From NCBI GenBank assembly GCA_938075675.1, contig CALJHE010000001.1, positions 1 through 64,000 of the forward strand: a stretch of 64,000 nt of DNA. The letters run 5' to 3'. This document shows positions 48,628 through 58,651 of this stretch, in pieces (positions within the stretch are counted from its first letter, which is position 1; each line of letters opens with the position of its first letter). Source of the stretch: Candidatus Poseidoniaceae archaeon (GTDB taxonomy: Archaea; Thermoplasmatota; Poseidoniia; Poseidoniales; Poseidoniaceae). The notes under the pieces were generated by a model. It searched no databases. It was not told the origin of the DNA and worked only from the letters and a program-made list of their open reading frames with translations. A program made the position numbers and the translations under genes.

Positions 48628-49554
48628 TCAGTCTTCAGCACGCTTCTCTCGGTAGCTTTGCAAATGAGTTGGGAGATTGAGCGCAAACAATCCACCGACG
48701 ACACTGAAAACAAAGAATGTGCCAAGAGCAACACCGTAAACTGAAATCAATTCAACAGATTCTTCCATTCGAGTAGCCGTATCTTTGGAAAAGATTCCAA
48801 CGAAGAACGGTAGGATGGAGTTTGCAGAAAGAACGATGGTTGCAAGGATGGTTGCGATAATGGGGTTGATGAGAAGAGAGCGGTGATACTTGCCGACAAT
48901 CTTCTTTGGATTCATGACATAAACTTCGTTGGTCCGGATGCTGGTATCGAGCATTGAGTAACGCAGAACACCGTTGGACAACTCGAAGTACATGATGAGA
49001 AGAACGGCGTAAACGACAACCAGACCTGAGAGCAGGAAAGGCTTGTCTTGCAAACCAAACATATCGCTCGAAAGCGTAACTTTCGATGATGCGAATCTCA
49101 AAATGGCAAGAATGAACAGAAGATTACTAACGAGGGTGAATCGTCCATCTCGTTGGAAAGTTCCCCAGAACCCGGTTCCTGTAGCGCCTGCAATGATCAC
49201 CAATTGGAGTATCGTTGCAAGTCCAAGGCTTCCGGTGAGCATGTACCAAATCGTACCGTCTGGCGGAGAAATGATGTAAGTCATCAATGAAAGCGCTACG
49301 AGAACTCCGTAAACACCGAGTTGAAGGTTCTGAACCATTTTGTCTGGTGGTAAGAACTTCGTTTTAGGGACGAGAGGGCCACCGAGAAGACTTTCGATGA
49401 ATGTAGGAATTTCGACTTGAGGAATTGCGTCTTTCGGGATTTCACTCCCAACGCCGACTTGTCCTGCTGCCTTCTTACGTGACGGAGCAGATGAACGTAC
49501 AGTTTTACCGTCGTACAGATGAGCAGTGTCGCTGGATGGTCGTGATACGGTCAT
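48628..49554 (-). CDS. Polytopic membrane protein of the MoxR/DUF58 operon
   Basis: Five or more hydrophobic segments; 10 bp downstream of the DUF58 gene. Confidence 0.65.
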   Translation of the reverse strand: MTVSRPSSDTAHLYDGKTVRSSAPSRKKAAGQVGVGSEIPKDAIPQVEIPTFIESLLGGPLVPKTKFLPPDKMVQNLQLGVYGVLVALSLMTYIISPPDGTIWYMLTGSLGLATILQLVIIAGATGTGFWGTFQRDGRFTLVSNLLFILAILRFASSKVTLSSDMFGLQDKPFLLSGLVVVYAVLLIMYFELSNGVLRYSMLDTSIRTNEVYVMNPKKIVGKYHRSLLINPIIATILATIVLSANSILPFFVGIFSKDTATRMEESVELISVYGVALGTFFVFSVVGGLFALNLPTHLQSYREKRAED

Positions 49555-49563
49555 GTTCTCACC

Positions 49564-50886
49564 TCAGAATCCTCTTGCCCCGGCAAGTGCGGTTGAAAGG
49601 AGCATGTCAGGCTCCCAATCCATAATATTGACACCAAGTCCGCGAAGTTCACTGATGAGAACGTCACGTTCTGTTTTCATAACTTCGTATCCAGTTCGGT
49701 CAATGCGTCGGGCATCGAATTCAAACTCGAGAGAAGATGGAGTCAATACTGTGACATCGAAGTCACGAGCTCGGAAGTCACGCAACGCATTGACGATGGT
49801 TGGGTCATCTTCTAAATTGGACAAGAAGATGATTGGACTACCTTTGTTGATGTGCGGCATGATTCTGTTCACAACAACCTGCAGCGGTATGTTTCCACGT
49901 GCGACTGCACCTGCAAGTTTGGTTAGAATCACGTACAATTGCTTTTTACCCGTATCTCTGTCAACGCTCACGACTTCATCGCCGTACACAATGACACCTA
50001 CGGAGTCACGCCGGCCGAGGAAGTATTTGGCAAGTGATGCAGCGGCCCGAGTTGAGTAAACCAATGCATTACGAGACACCGGGCCTGTTTCAGCAACAGA
50101 CCGCGAATCCACAATAATGATGATATCAGAAACAGCGTCACGTTCACGTTCATTGACCATGAGTTTTCCAGATCGAGCGTATGCAGACCAGTTGATGGCA
50201 CGGAAAGAGTCGCCTTCGAAGTATTCTCTCAATGAGTAAAACTCGGAACCAGGACCTGGTTGTCGAATGTTAACAGCACCCGTGAAAATCTTAGGAACAC
50301 GGGATTTTACGAAGGTCTCTTTGAGGTCTTCCATTTTCGGGAACACGAGGAAATCATTGTAGACATGCAATTCTTTTTCCTTGTGGAACAATCCGAATGG
50401 GTCTTGAATCCTGACAGCCACAGGACCAACACTGTAGAAACCTCTCAGAGGACATTCAACGGTGTATTCAATCAACGTTTCACGGCGTGGACCAAGTTCC
50501 ATCAAAATATAATTTGCACCGTCTTTGATGCGCATAACTTCAGGAACGCGGTCTCGAACTTCCAAAATTTTAGCGAGCGATGAATGATTTTGCATTCTCA
50601 GCGTGATGTTTAATTCCCCGTCTTCGAAGATACGAGCACTCGACATTTTCCGCATTGCGGTTACGCTGTTGAGTGCCGCACCCTCTTCACCTGACCATTC
50701 TTCTGCGCGTCGGCCAGTAGCCGCAACGTCAGCGTGACCACCGAAAAGGGCAGCCCACGTCAGGAAGACAAAGATGACAACTGCAATCGTAACGAGCTGG
50801 GAGTTTCGCAGGGTTAGACCGAGCAAGTACATGGCAATAGCCAAGCTACCGAGCATAGCAGATTTACGACTCCACATCACATTCAC
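49564..50886 (-). CDS. DUF58-domain protein
   Basis: PGPGSEFYSLREYFEGDSFRAINWSAYARSGKLMVNERERD; two N-terminal TMs. Confidence 0.92.
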   Translation of the reverse strand: MNVMWSRKSAMLGSLAIAMYLLGLTLRNSQLVTIAVVIFVFLTWAALFGGHADVAATGRRAEEWSGEEGAALNSVTAMRKMSSARIFEDGELNITLRMQNHSSLAKILEVRDRVPEVMRIKDGANYILMELGPRRETLIEYTVECPLRGFYSVGPVAVRIQDPFGLFHKEKELHVYNDFLVFPKMEDLKETFVKSRVPKIFTGAVNIRQPGPGSEFYSLREYFEGDSFRAINWSAYARSGKLMVNERERDAVSDIIIIVDSRSVAETGPVSRNALVYSTRAAASLAKYFLGRRDSVGVIVYGDEVVSVDRDTGKKQLYVILTKLAGAVARGNIPLQVVVNRIMPHINKGSPIIFLSNLEDDPTIVNALRDFRARDFDVTVLTPSSLEFEFDARRIDRTGYEVMKTERDVLISELRGLGVNIMDWEPDMLLSTALAGARGF

Positions 50887-50910
50887 CTCAAATTCAGTTT
50901 AGAACTGTAA

Positions 50911-52086
50911 TCAAACAGTTGGTACAGGAACTTCTCGTAGAATCGCTTGAATCACTTCACCGGATTCTAGACCTTTGATTTGATGCTCAGGCTTGAGAAT
51001 AATTCGGTGTGCGAGTGCGAGTTCGGCAATTGCTTTGATGTCATCAGGAGTGACGAAGTCACGACCACGAAGTGCTGCAGCAGCACGGGATGTCTTCAGC
51101 AATGCTTGGGAACCACGAGGTGAAGCGCCGACCAAAACACGAGGATCTTCACGTGTTCGGGATACAACTTCGACCATGTACATTCGGAGAGCAGGGTCTA
51201 CATAGACGAATTCACATGCTTGTTGCATGTTAATCACCATTTCTGGATGAGTAATAACTTCGACTTCGACAGCGTCCTTTCCACGAGAAATACGACGGGA
51301 TAGAATCTCGTCTTCATCTGCGCGGTCAGGGTATCCGACGGACATCTTGAACATGAAACGGTCAAGTTGTGCTTCAGGAAGCGGGTATGTACCTTCTTGT
51401 TCGACAGGGTTTTGAGTTGCCATAACAATGAACGGAGCTGGGAGCTTGTGAGTCACTGTACCAATGGTGACTTGCTTCTCTTGCATAGCCTCAAGCAAAG
51501 CAGCTTGAGTCTTTGGAGGAGCACGGTTAATCTCGTCAGCAAGCAGAAGGTTACAGAACAATGGTCCTGGCTTGAATGTAAATTCACCCTTCTTTGCGTC
51601 ATAGATGTTCGTACCTGTGATGTCAGCAGGGAGCAAGTCAGGCGTAAATTGTACACGCTTGAAGTCGCAACCTAGCGCATCAGCGAAGGTGTTGGTCATC
51701 AGTGTCTTAGCCAGACCTGGGTAATCTTCGAACAGAAGGTTACCGTTGGAAAGGATGTTGATCAGAACATTATCGATAACGTGTGCTTTACCGATAATTA
51801 CTTTCTGGACTTCGGCGCTGATTGCACTTGCAATCGAACCGACGGCCTTCAACTTCTCTTTGTTTTCTGGGCTGGTTTGGTGCTTCGGTTGAACCGGAGC
51901 GGCCGGTGCTGGCGCTGCTGGGGCTGGTGCTGGTGCTGCTGGTGCTGCTGGCATAGGCGCTGGTGCTGCTGGCATAGGTGCCGCAGGCATTGGCGCTGCT
52001 GGTGCAGGCATTGCAGGTGCTGCTGGGGCCACAGGAGCTGCTGGCGCTGGCGCGGGCGGGGCTGCTGGGGGGGCGGGGGGTTGCAT
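50911..52086 (-). CDS. MoxR-family AAA+ ATPase with Ala/Pro-rich N-terminus
   Basis: NGNLLFEDYPGLAKTLMTNTFADALG; LLADEINRAPPKTQAALLEAMQEKQVTIG; NPVEQEGTYPLPEAQLDRFM. Confidence 0.95.
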   Translation of the reverse strand: MQPPAPPAAPPAPAPAAPVAPAAPAMPAPAAPMPAAPMPAAPAPMPAAPAAPAPAPAAPAPAAPVQPKHQTSPENKEKLKAVGSIASAISAEVQKVIIGKAHVIDNVLINILSNGNLLFEDYPGLAKTLMTNTFADALGCDFKRVQFTPDLLPADITGTNIYDAKKGEFTFKPGPLFCNLLLADEINRAPPKTQAALLEAMQEKQVTIGTVTHKLPAPFIVMATQNPVEQEGTYPLPEAQLDRFMFKMSVGYPDRADEDEILSRRISRGKDAVEVEVITHPEMVINMQQACEFVYVDPALRMYMVEVVSRTREDPRVLVGASPRGSQALLKTSRAAAALRGRDFVTPDDIKAIAELALAHRIILKPEHQIKGLESGEVIQAILREVPVPTV

Positions 52087-52105
52087 GTCTATTTTCCTCC
52101 AATTA

Positions 52106-53686
52106 TCAATTTCCCCAACGACGTATTTGTGGGATAATTTCCCTCAATTCTTCGTTGGAGTAGGAACGGTTGGAGCTGATGAGCTCAACCAAGCGCGGGT
52201 CACGAACCATTTGCATGATTTCCGCAGGCGTCTTGCGCATGAATTCATCACGCGTCAAATCATTAAACTGTCGAACCTTCGAAAGCAACGCTTCTCTGGT
52301 TCGCATTTGGTATTGAGATGCATCCAATTTCTTTGGACGTTCTCTAAAGCGAGTAAGGTCGAATACATGGCGCCAATTTTCTTTTTCTGGAACCACCATG
52401 ATTGCAATGGCAAGCAGTGCGAAGAGATTGAGAATAATGAGCCACTTGAGGACAACATCGCTGGTCAGGAGTACGACTGCACCCATTGCTTCGGTGAATG
52501 GAGATGAAAGAGCGCTGGAGACGTGACGGCTTTCGTCAAAGACAACGTAATGCTCCGAAGGTGACCGGCGGATGGTGTTCGAAAGTTCTGCGTTGTCAAA
52601 TTCCATCATGTCGTAAATCAGCGCGCTGAAATATTTGCTGTTTCCGCCCCAATTCGTGTCTCCTTGTGCCGAGGAGAGTCCGTTCGGGTCGGTATCCCAA
52701 CAGTTATGGCCATTTTCGAGGTATGCGGGGGAAGTACATTGGAGATAGCCGTTTTCTTGAGCCAAGTCTGCATCCCAAAGGTGGTTTGCAAGAACCGAGT
52801 GGTCTGATACGAAAACGATTGAACCTGTGACATCAACTTCCCCGATGTCGTTGTTAGGCATCTTGTCAAGGACGTTCTTAACAGGGTAATCTATTCGAAT
52901 AATGAGCCCGGTCATTCCTTCACCAAGGGTGGGGTTGAGATCGCTGTCGATGTTATCTGGGAATTTTGCAACGCGAGCAGATGTTGATGCTGCTGCAAGG
53001 ATGTTCACTTCACGGTTTGAATCGGTTTGTTCATCGAGAACTTGGATTGCGGTAGGCCGATGGAAGAGAACGGGCATTCGGCAGTTGTCAATTTGAGCGT
53101 TCGCAACTGCTTCATCAGAACAGGGGATGAGTTTTTCATCACCCATTTCACTAATGTTTTGGTTGACACTGGCAGCAGACCAAAGACGACGGTAATCTGC
53201 AGGCTGGATCGCACCAACTGAATCCTCAACTTCGTAGTATCGCTGGTCGTCATAGACCGGAGCGTCGAAATATTTTACGCCAAACTCTTCCGCAACAAGT
53301 TGAGCGTTGGTCGAACTAGCAGCCAAGATGACCTTGCCACCTTTTTCGGTGACGAAATCGTGAAGTGCTGATGCTTCTGCAGCATCGAATGGCTTTTCTG
53401 GGCCTGCAATAATGAGCATGCTTCGGTGAGGATCGTTCCAGTCGTTCACTAACATTGGCGTTGACATGGTGTTTGCGATGCTGTAATCTTTGCCTTCGAG
53501 GACTTCTCTCATCTCAGTCAACTGTTGCATCGAATACTCGTCGGCAGCGTTGTTGTAAGGGGAGAGAACTGTTGTCTTGTCCCAACTTACCGCAGTAACA
53601 ACGATGATTGACAAAAACAGGGATGCGACAAAGCCGACTTTGAGCCAAGTTTCAATAGAAATCTTGCCTGAATCTTCTTCTGCCAT
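52106..53686 (-). CDS. DUF4350-like membrane protein
   Basis: TM anchor, LIIAGPEKPFDAAEASALHDFVTEKGGKVILAA, late TM; upstream of moxR in the same operon. Confidence 0.75.
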   Translation of the reverse strand: MAEEDSGKISIETWLKVGFVASLFLSIIVVTAVSWDKTTVLSPYNNAADEYSMQQLTEMREVLEGKDYSIANTMSTPMLVNDWNDPHRSMLIIAGPEKPFDAAEASALHDFVTEKGGKVILAASSTNAQLVAEEFGVKYFDAPVYDDQRYYEVEDSVGAIQPADYRRLWSAASVNQNISEMGDEKLIPCSDEAVANAQIDNCRMPVLFHRPTAIQVLDEQTDSNREVNILAAASTSARVAKFPDNIDSDLNPTLGEGMTGLIIRIDYPVKNVLDKMPNNDIGEVDVTGSIVFVSDHSVLANHLWDADLAQENGYLQCTSPAYLENGHNCWDTDPNGLSSAQGDTNWGGNSKYFSALIYDMMEFDNAELSNTIRRSPSEHYVVFDESRHVSSALSSPFTEAMGAVVLLTSDVVLKWLIILNLFALLAIAIMVVPEKENWRHVFDLTRFRERPKKLDASQYQMRTREALLSKVRQFNDLTRDEFMRKTPAEIMQMVRDPRLVELISSNRSYSNEELREIIPQIRRWGN

Positions 53687-53889
53687 TTCTATCACTCCTT
53701 GTGCGATTGCCGTAGTCTCAACGGTATAAACAACCGTCGGAACATTGCTCCACACTTAATGCTTGTTCATGCGTGATTTGAAGCCACAGGTTAATAGGAG
53801 AGGAAAAAGATCTAACTAAGGAGTGTTCAGTTGAGTAAAAACATGCCAAAAATGAGGAAAATAACACCAAAAAACGGCAATATAGCATT

Positions 53890-54858
53890 TTATGACGATT
53901 TACGAAGAACAGAAACGAAACCCAGCAGCATGAGCAACTCTATGCCGCCAACCCACGGTACGGAATTGGACTCTTCGCGCAAGAGAACCTCGTCACCGTC
54001 TTGGTCTTCGTTGTTTGAAGATGTATCGTCATCATCATCAGCCTGGATAGCCTCGACATCCACCTCAAAGGTTATGCTTCGAGATGCTTCATCACCTTCT
54101 GACTCGAGAGATAATGTCACCTCACAAACGCGGGTTGGTTGGCTTGTTGAGGCTTCAAGAGTAAGCGTCACAAATGTATCCTTACCGCTTTGAGCACCAG
54201 TCGGGTCAACCACGGTATTGGCAAGTTCTTCGACGCCAACCATCGAGAGGTGGGGGCAACTCCTGAACTGTACTGTGGCTTCTTTGATGGCATCCTTGGT
54301 GTTTCCATTGTTGATAATTTGGGTTGTGAATTCGATCGACGAACCAGCAAACAATTGTTCCTCTGGCAGCGTCACAGTGGGTCGCAAGTCGAATATTTTC
54401 GGGACGCTGACATCCCCTTCAATTTCTTGCGTACTGGCGGTTGTGTCGCCAACCTTTTCCTCGGCGGTGACCGTCAACAGAGATGTGTTGTCAGGGTTGT
54501 ATTCACGTGCAGCATCATCATCCACAGAATCAAATTGAATACTGAATGTTTCGTTTCCATTGGCAGCAACTGAAAATGTATCGGGCCCTGAAAAGGTGAA
54601 CGGCACCCAAGAATCAAACTCATACTCAAGAGCGATTTCCAGTTGCGCCATTCTGTTGTTTTCAACATATACCACGATTTCACCTTCAGCATCCCAGTCG
54701 ATATCCATGTCTACAATATACGTTGAATCCATGTCTGTAGCCCATCCAAGAGACCATGATGGACCTTCGATGGGTGATTGCGCTTCAACAGAAACTCCAC
54801 CTAAAACGGACAGTCCAAGCAAGAAAGTCGCTAGCATGACAAGTACTTTCTGTTGCAT
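53890..54858 (-). CDS. Secreted protein with C-terminal anchor
   Basis: Signal peptide KVLVMLATFLLGLSVLGGVSVEAQ; beta-rich body; Asp-rich linker; VPWVGGIELLMLLGFVSVLRKSS tail. Confidence 0.75.
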   Translation of the reverse strand: MQQKVLVMLATFLLGLSVLGGVSVEAQSPIEGPSWSLGWATDMDSTYIVDMDIDWDAEGEIVVYVENNRMAQLEIALEYEFDSWVPFTFSGPDTFSVAANGNETFSIQFDSVDDDAAREYNPDNTSLLTVTAEEKVGDTTASTQEIEGDVSVPKIFDLRPTVTLPEEQLFAGSSIEFTTQIINNGNTKDAIKEATVQFRSCPHLSMVGVEELANTVVDPTGAQSGKDTFVTLTLEASTSQPTRVCEVTLSLESEGDEASRSITFEVDVEAIQADDDDDTSSNNEDQDGDEVLLREESNSVPWVGGIELLMLLGFVSVLRKSS

Positions 54859-54867
54859 GATTCCACC

Positions 54868-55842
54868 TCATTCAATCATTTTTTCGACCGCTCGCTTGGT
54901 CAGCACTCGCACCATTGATTTACGGTAACGAGGTGGAAGTGAGGTGTTGTTCACTGGTTTGACACTCTTTCGAACCGCTGCAGCAAGGGCCTTGACGGAG
55001 TTCATCCCATCCCAACCTGCTTCGAGAACCGAGGTAACTTCCTCTGGGTGGCATCGTGGAATCGACTCGAGTGCAGTCGTTGCTACTTTGAGGGATGTGG
55101 CATCGCCAGCAATCCAAGATGCGGCGACTCCCGCCTCAGGGAAATCCCAGGTGTCACGAACTCTGAGTTTCTGGTAAGAACCTGTTCTCGCTGCAGACGC
55201 TTCAGAAAGAGTGATTTTTAGCAGGAACTCTCCCTTTTCAAGAACGTTCTTTTTCATTCCATCAAGTTGGTAAAACTCTTGCAAAGGCATTGTACGCAGT
55301 CCACTAGGACCGATGAGGTGAACCTCTGCATCCAAAACCATGAGGGTTGGAGCAATGTCGCCTTGATAGGTCGCTACGCACAATGTGTTTTGGTTTGGAA
55401 CGACACGGCAATCAGCACCTGTGCCGCAATCTGCCTTGTGGCACCAGTCAATAGAACGGCGCCAGTCTTCACCTTGATTGTACCAGAAACAGCGAGTATC
55501 AAGGCATAAGTTGCCGCCCAATGTAGCATTTCTTCGGATAAGGGAAGACGCTACTTTACTTGCAGCTTCCACAATCAATGGATGAATTCCGTTCTCGACG
55601 GTTAGATCGGCTAGTCGAGCCATACACCCGATTTCATGCAACGATAATGTGTTCACGCCCTCGATTCGAGCAAGTGAAATCACGTGCGGTTTAGGATTCA
55701 GGTGCCATTTGTAATTCGGTAGCAAGTCTGTACCACCAGCAACCCAATCGAAATCTTCACCCTTTTCCATCAGAGAGCCAGCAATTGCGCAGGCTTCTTC
55801 GACGGTTGTTGGATTGTGCAACACAAACGGTGGCATTAGCAT
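54868..55842 (-). CDS. Molybdenum hydroxylase FAD-binding subunit with extra 4-Cys insertion (HcrB-like)
   Basis: FDWVAGGTDLLPNYKW; SSLIRRNATLGGNLCLDTRCFWYNQGEDWRRSIDWCHKADCGTGADCRVVPNQNTLCVATYQGDIAPTLM. Confidence 0.88.
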   Translation of the reverse strand: MLMPPFVLHNPTTVEEACAIAGSLMEKGEDFDWVAGGTDLLPNYKWHLNPKPHVISLARIEGVNTLSLHEIGCMARLADLTVENGIHPLIVEAASKVASSLIRRNATLGGNLCLDTRCFWYNQGEDWRRSIDWCHKADCGTGADCRVVPNQNTLCVATYQGDIAPTLMVLDAEVHLIGPSGLRTMPLQEFYQLDGMKKNVLEKGEFLLKITLSEASAARTGSYQKLRVRDTWDFPEAGVAASWIAGDATSLKVATTALESIPRCHPEEVTSVLEAGWDGMNSVKALAAAVRKSVKPVNNTSLPPRYRKSMVRVLTKRAVEKMIE

Positions 55843-58646
55843 CAGTTTTCACCCCCCATCTCTCGTTGTTCCTTTTTCAGCCAAGCTCGGCCTGCAAGGC
55901 CAAGTTCAGCCAGTTGCTCTGGATCGGGTTCAGTTGCTGTACGCCATCCTTCGACTTGGTCTTCCAATGGAATGGTTGGGTCAAACCCAAACAAGACTCC
56001 ATTGACATACGGGCTTGTGTCTTCGGTACGTTGCCGTGCTTTATCACGCAATTTGTGTTCTTGGGCACGTGCCACAAGTGTTGGTTGCAAGGAACTGTGG
56101 GTTAGACGAGGGCTTGGAAGGTCCAATGGATCCTCTACATCCGAATTTTTAAGCGTCTTTTCGATTCCCTTGAATACGACATCAGGGGTAAGGGGTAAGT
56201 CGCGCAAACGGATGCCTATGGCGTCGTAGACTGCATTCACAACAGCAGGAAGAATCGGTAGAAGTGGGCCTTCACCTGCTTCTTTCGCACCGAATGGACC
56301 TTCCGGGTCACAGGATTCAATGATAATCGGTTCGACATGCGGCATTTCGTGTACGGATGGTATCTTGTAATCCAAGAGATTGGCATTCTGCAAGTGGCCA
56401 GTGCGACCATATACCATCTTCTCAGACAACACCTGTCCAAGCCCCATATGGCATGAACCAATTATTTGTCCTTTCACGGCCATTGGATTGAGAGCCTTGC
56501 CACAGTCATGGGCTGCCCAAACGTCGGTACAACGGATCATTCCAGTTTCCACATCCACATCGACTTCAGCCACATAGGCTGAGAAAGAGTATGCGGGAGC
56601 AAGACCGGCAGCAGCACCCTTGTGCACTCCACCCATAGGTGGGGAACGGTAAGCGCCGCTTGCAATCAGCGAGCCTTTGTCTTCCTGTGCTTTGTGCAGT
56701 GCTTTGAGATACGAGACTCCAATTGCTGGGTCGTGCTTGTAGTAGATTCGTCGGTCATTAAGAACCAAATTATCTGGATGGTATCCTAGAATCTCCCAGG
56801 CTGCATTGAGCAATTGTTCTCGAATTTCCAATGCTGCTCGGATTGCGGCATTTGCATTCATGAAGGTGACTCGACTCGAGTATGAGCCTAAATCCACTGG
56901 GGATGTGTCGCTTTCATGGCTTCGAACATGAATCATTTCGATTGGTAAAGCCAACACTTCAGATACCACTTGGGCAACTGCCGTCGTCGAACCCTGACCG
57001 ATATCCGCAGCTCCTGTATGGACCGTTACACCGCCGTCCATATCCACTTGGATGTGTACCGTGGCGTGTGGGAATCGGTTCGGATCCCAATGAATTGGCA
57101 ATCCCGAACCGGAGATGAAGAAGCCACAGCCGATGCCTATTCCTTTACCAAGAGGCATTTGACGGAACTTCTCATCCCAGTTCGAACCTTCACGGACTTT
57201 CTCTAAAGCCTCTCTCATTCCGTTCGAAGTAATACGGAAACCACTGATGGTTCTACTGTGTGGAGGCAAAAGGTTGGCAAGTCTCAAATCGATGGGGTCA
57301 ACTTGCATGGTTTCAGCCATTTCATCGAGTCCAACTTCAACTGCGCATCGAGTGTTGACAGCGCCGTGTCCTCGCATTGCACCAGAAGCCGGTTTGTTGG
57401 TCCAAACACGAGCACCGGTATAATGGAATGAACCCAATTCATAGGGCGCTGTTGCCAATACACCGTTGTAGTACGAAGTGACGTGACCAAAGGATGCAAA
57501 ACCACCACCATCAATCAGAGCATCGATATCAAAGCCAGAAATTCGAGCTTCTTCATCAGCAGTCATCTTGACTTCGATATGGCTCGGGTGTCGGCCTCTG
57601 TTAATCCAGTAGACTTCTTCACGGTCAAAGGTAATTCGAACCGGCCGGCCGGCTTTGCGAGCAAGAATTGCAGCGCACATCTCATGAGGGAAAGGGTCAG
57701 ATTTCCCACCAAACCCTCCGCCAACAAACGTACGAATGACGTTGATTTGATGCATTGGAACATCAAGAACGGTTGAAAGCGCTCGATGCGTATAGTGAGG
57801 AACTTGTTGTGGCGTGTAGAGTTGAAGCCTTCCATTCGGGCCCCAATGGGCAACGACGGCGTGAGGCTCAGTGAACCCGTGATGGACACCAGCCATGCTC
57901 CATTTGCCGTGGGACTCAGCATGAGGTTTATCGACCAAAGAACGGTCTCCGAATTCTTGGAATACTCTCTTTTGAACATTGGTCTTCGACAAATGGTACT
58001 TTCCTCGCCAGTGAATCGGTTCATCTGCGTCTTCAAGACCTTTTTTGGGATCGAATACTGGTTCAAGAACTTCCCATTCAATCTCGAAGAGATTGAGTGC
58101 TTCAAGTGCAGTTGCCTCATCAACAGCGGCTACGCATGCAACAAGGTCGCCAACGTGGCGAACTTTCTCAACGGCCATTGCGTGTTCGTCTTTTGTCACG
58201 GGCAATACGCCAAAACGGTGAGGTGAATCTTCACCGGTAGCTACAGCCAATACTCCTGGAAGAGCTTCGACTCGAGAGGTATCAATCGACTTAATTCTAG
58301 CATAGTGGTGCGGGGAACGAAGAATTTTACCTATAATTTCATTTGGCAAACGAACATCGTCACCGTACCATGCTTGTCCAGTGACTTTGGCATTCGAATC
58401 AACGAGTGGGATTTCCTTACCAACGGTCGTACCGGTTCGAGCCCGGTCGTGTATGTGAGAGCCGGCTGGTTGTTCCTCTTTTCCACCAACAGATTCCGGA
58501 ATGAAATCCAAGTCTCGTGGTTTCATGTGCGGGCGTGAGCCGCCTGAGCCTGGAGGCGGGAACGATTGCTTACCAGCAACACGCTTGCCATCCTTTCGAG
58601 TTGTTGGGCCTGAGCCACCGGGTTGTTGACGATATCCTCCTGACAT
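55842..58646 (-). CDS. Molybdenum hydroxylase large (molybdopterin-binding) subunit
   Basis: FVGGGFGGKSDPFPHEMCAAILARKAGRPVRI; GAMRGHGAVNTRCAVEVGLDEMAE; FGAKEAGEGPLLPILPAVVNAVYDAIG. GTG alternative start at 58655. Confidence 0.92.
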   Translation of the reverse strand: MSGGYRQQPGGSGPTTRKDGKRVAGKQSFPPPGSGGSRPHMKPRDLDFIPESVGGKEEQPAGSHIHDRARTGTTVGKEIPLVDSNAKVTGQAWYGDDVRLPNEIIGKILRSPHHYARIKSIDTSRVEALPGVLAVATGEDSPHRFGVLPVTKDEHAMAVEKVRHVGDLVACVAAVDEATALEALNLFEIEWEVLEPVFDPKKGLEDADEPIHWRGKYHLSKTNVQKRVFQEFGDRSLVDKPHAESHGKWSMAGVHHGFTEPHAVVAHWGPNGRLQLYTPQQVPHYTHRALSTVLDVPMHQINVIRTFVGGGFGGKSDPFPHEMCAAILARKAGRPVRITFDREEVYWINRGRHPSHIEVKMTADEEARISGFDIDALIDGGGFASFGHVTSYYNGVLATAPYELGSFHYTGARVWTNKPASGAMRGHGAVNTRCAVEVGLDEMAETMQVDPIDLRLANLLPPHSRTISGFRITSNGMREALEKVREGSNWDEKFRQMPLGKGIGIGCGFFISGSGLPIHWDPNRFPHATVHIQVDMDGGVTVHTGAADIGQGSTTAVAQVVSEVLALPIEMIHVRSHESDTSPVDLGSYSSRVTFMNANAAIRAALEIREQLLNAAWEILGYHPDNLVLNDRRIYYKHDPAIGVSYLKALHKAQEDKGSLIASGAYRSPPMGGVHKGAAAGLAPAYSFSAYVAEVDVDVETGMIRCTDVWAAHDCGKALNPMAVKGQIIGSCHMGLGQVLSEKMVYGRTGHLQNANLLDYKIPSVHEMPHVEPIIIESCDPEGPFGAKEAGEGPLLPILPAVVNAVYDAIGIRLRDLPLTPDVVFKGIEKTLKNSDVEDPLDLPSPRLTHSSLQPTLVARAQEHKLRDKARQRTEDTSPYVNGVLFGFDPTIPLEDQVEGWRTATEPDPEQLAELGLAGRAWLKKEQREMGGEN

Positions 58647-58651
58647 AATAA

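Noticed and set aside
51781-52137. Trp/Cys-rich plus-strand ORF (CWRCWGWCWCCWCCWHRRWCC)
   Set aside because: Antisense reading of the Ala/Pro-rich repeat of the MoxR gene; an artefact of low-complexity DNA.
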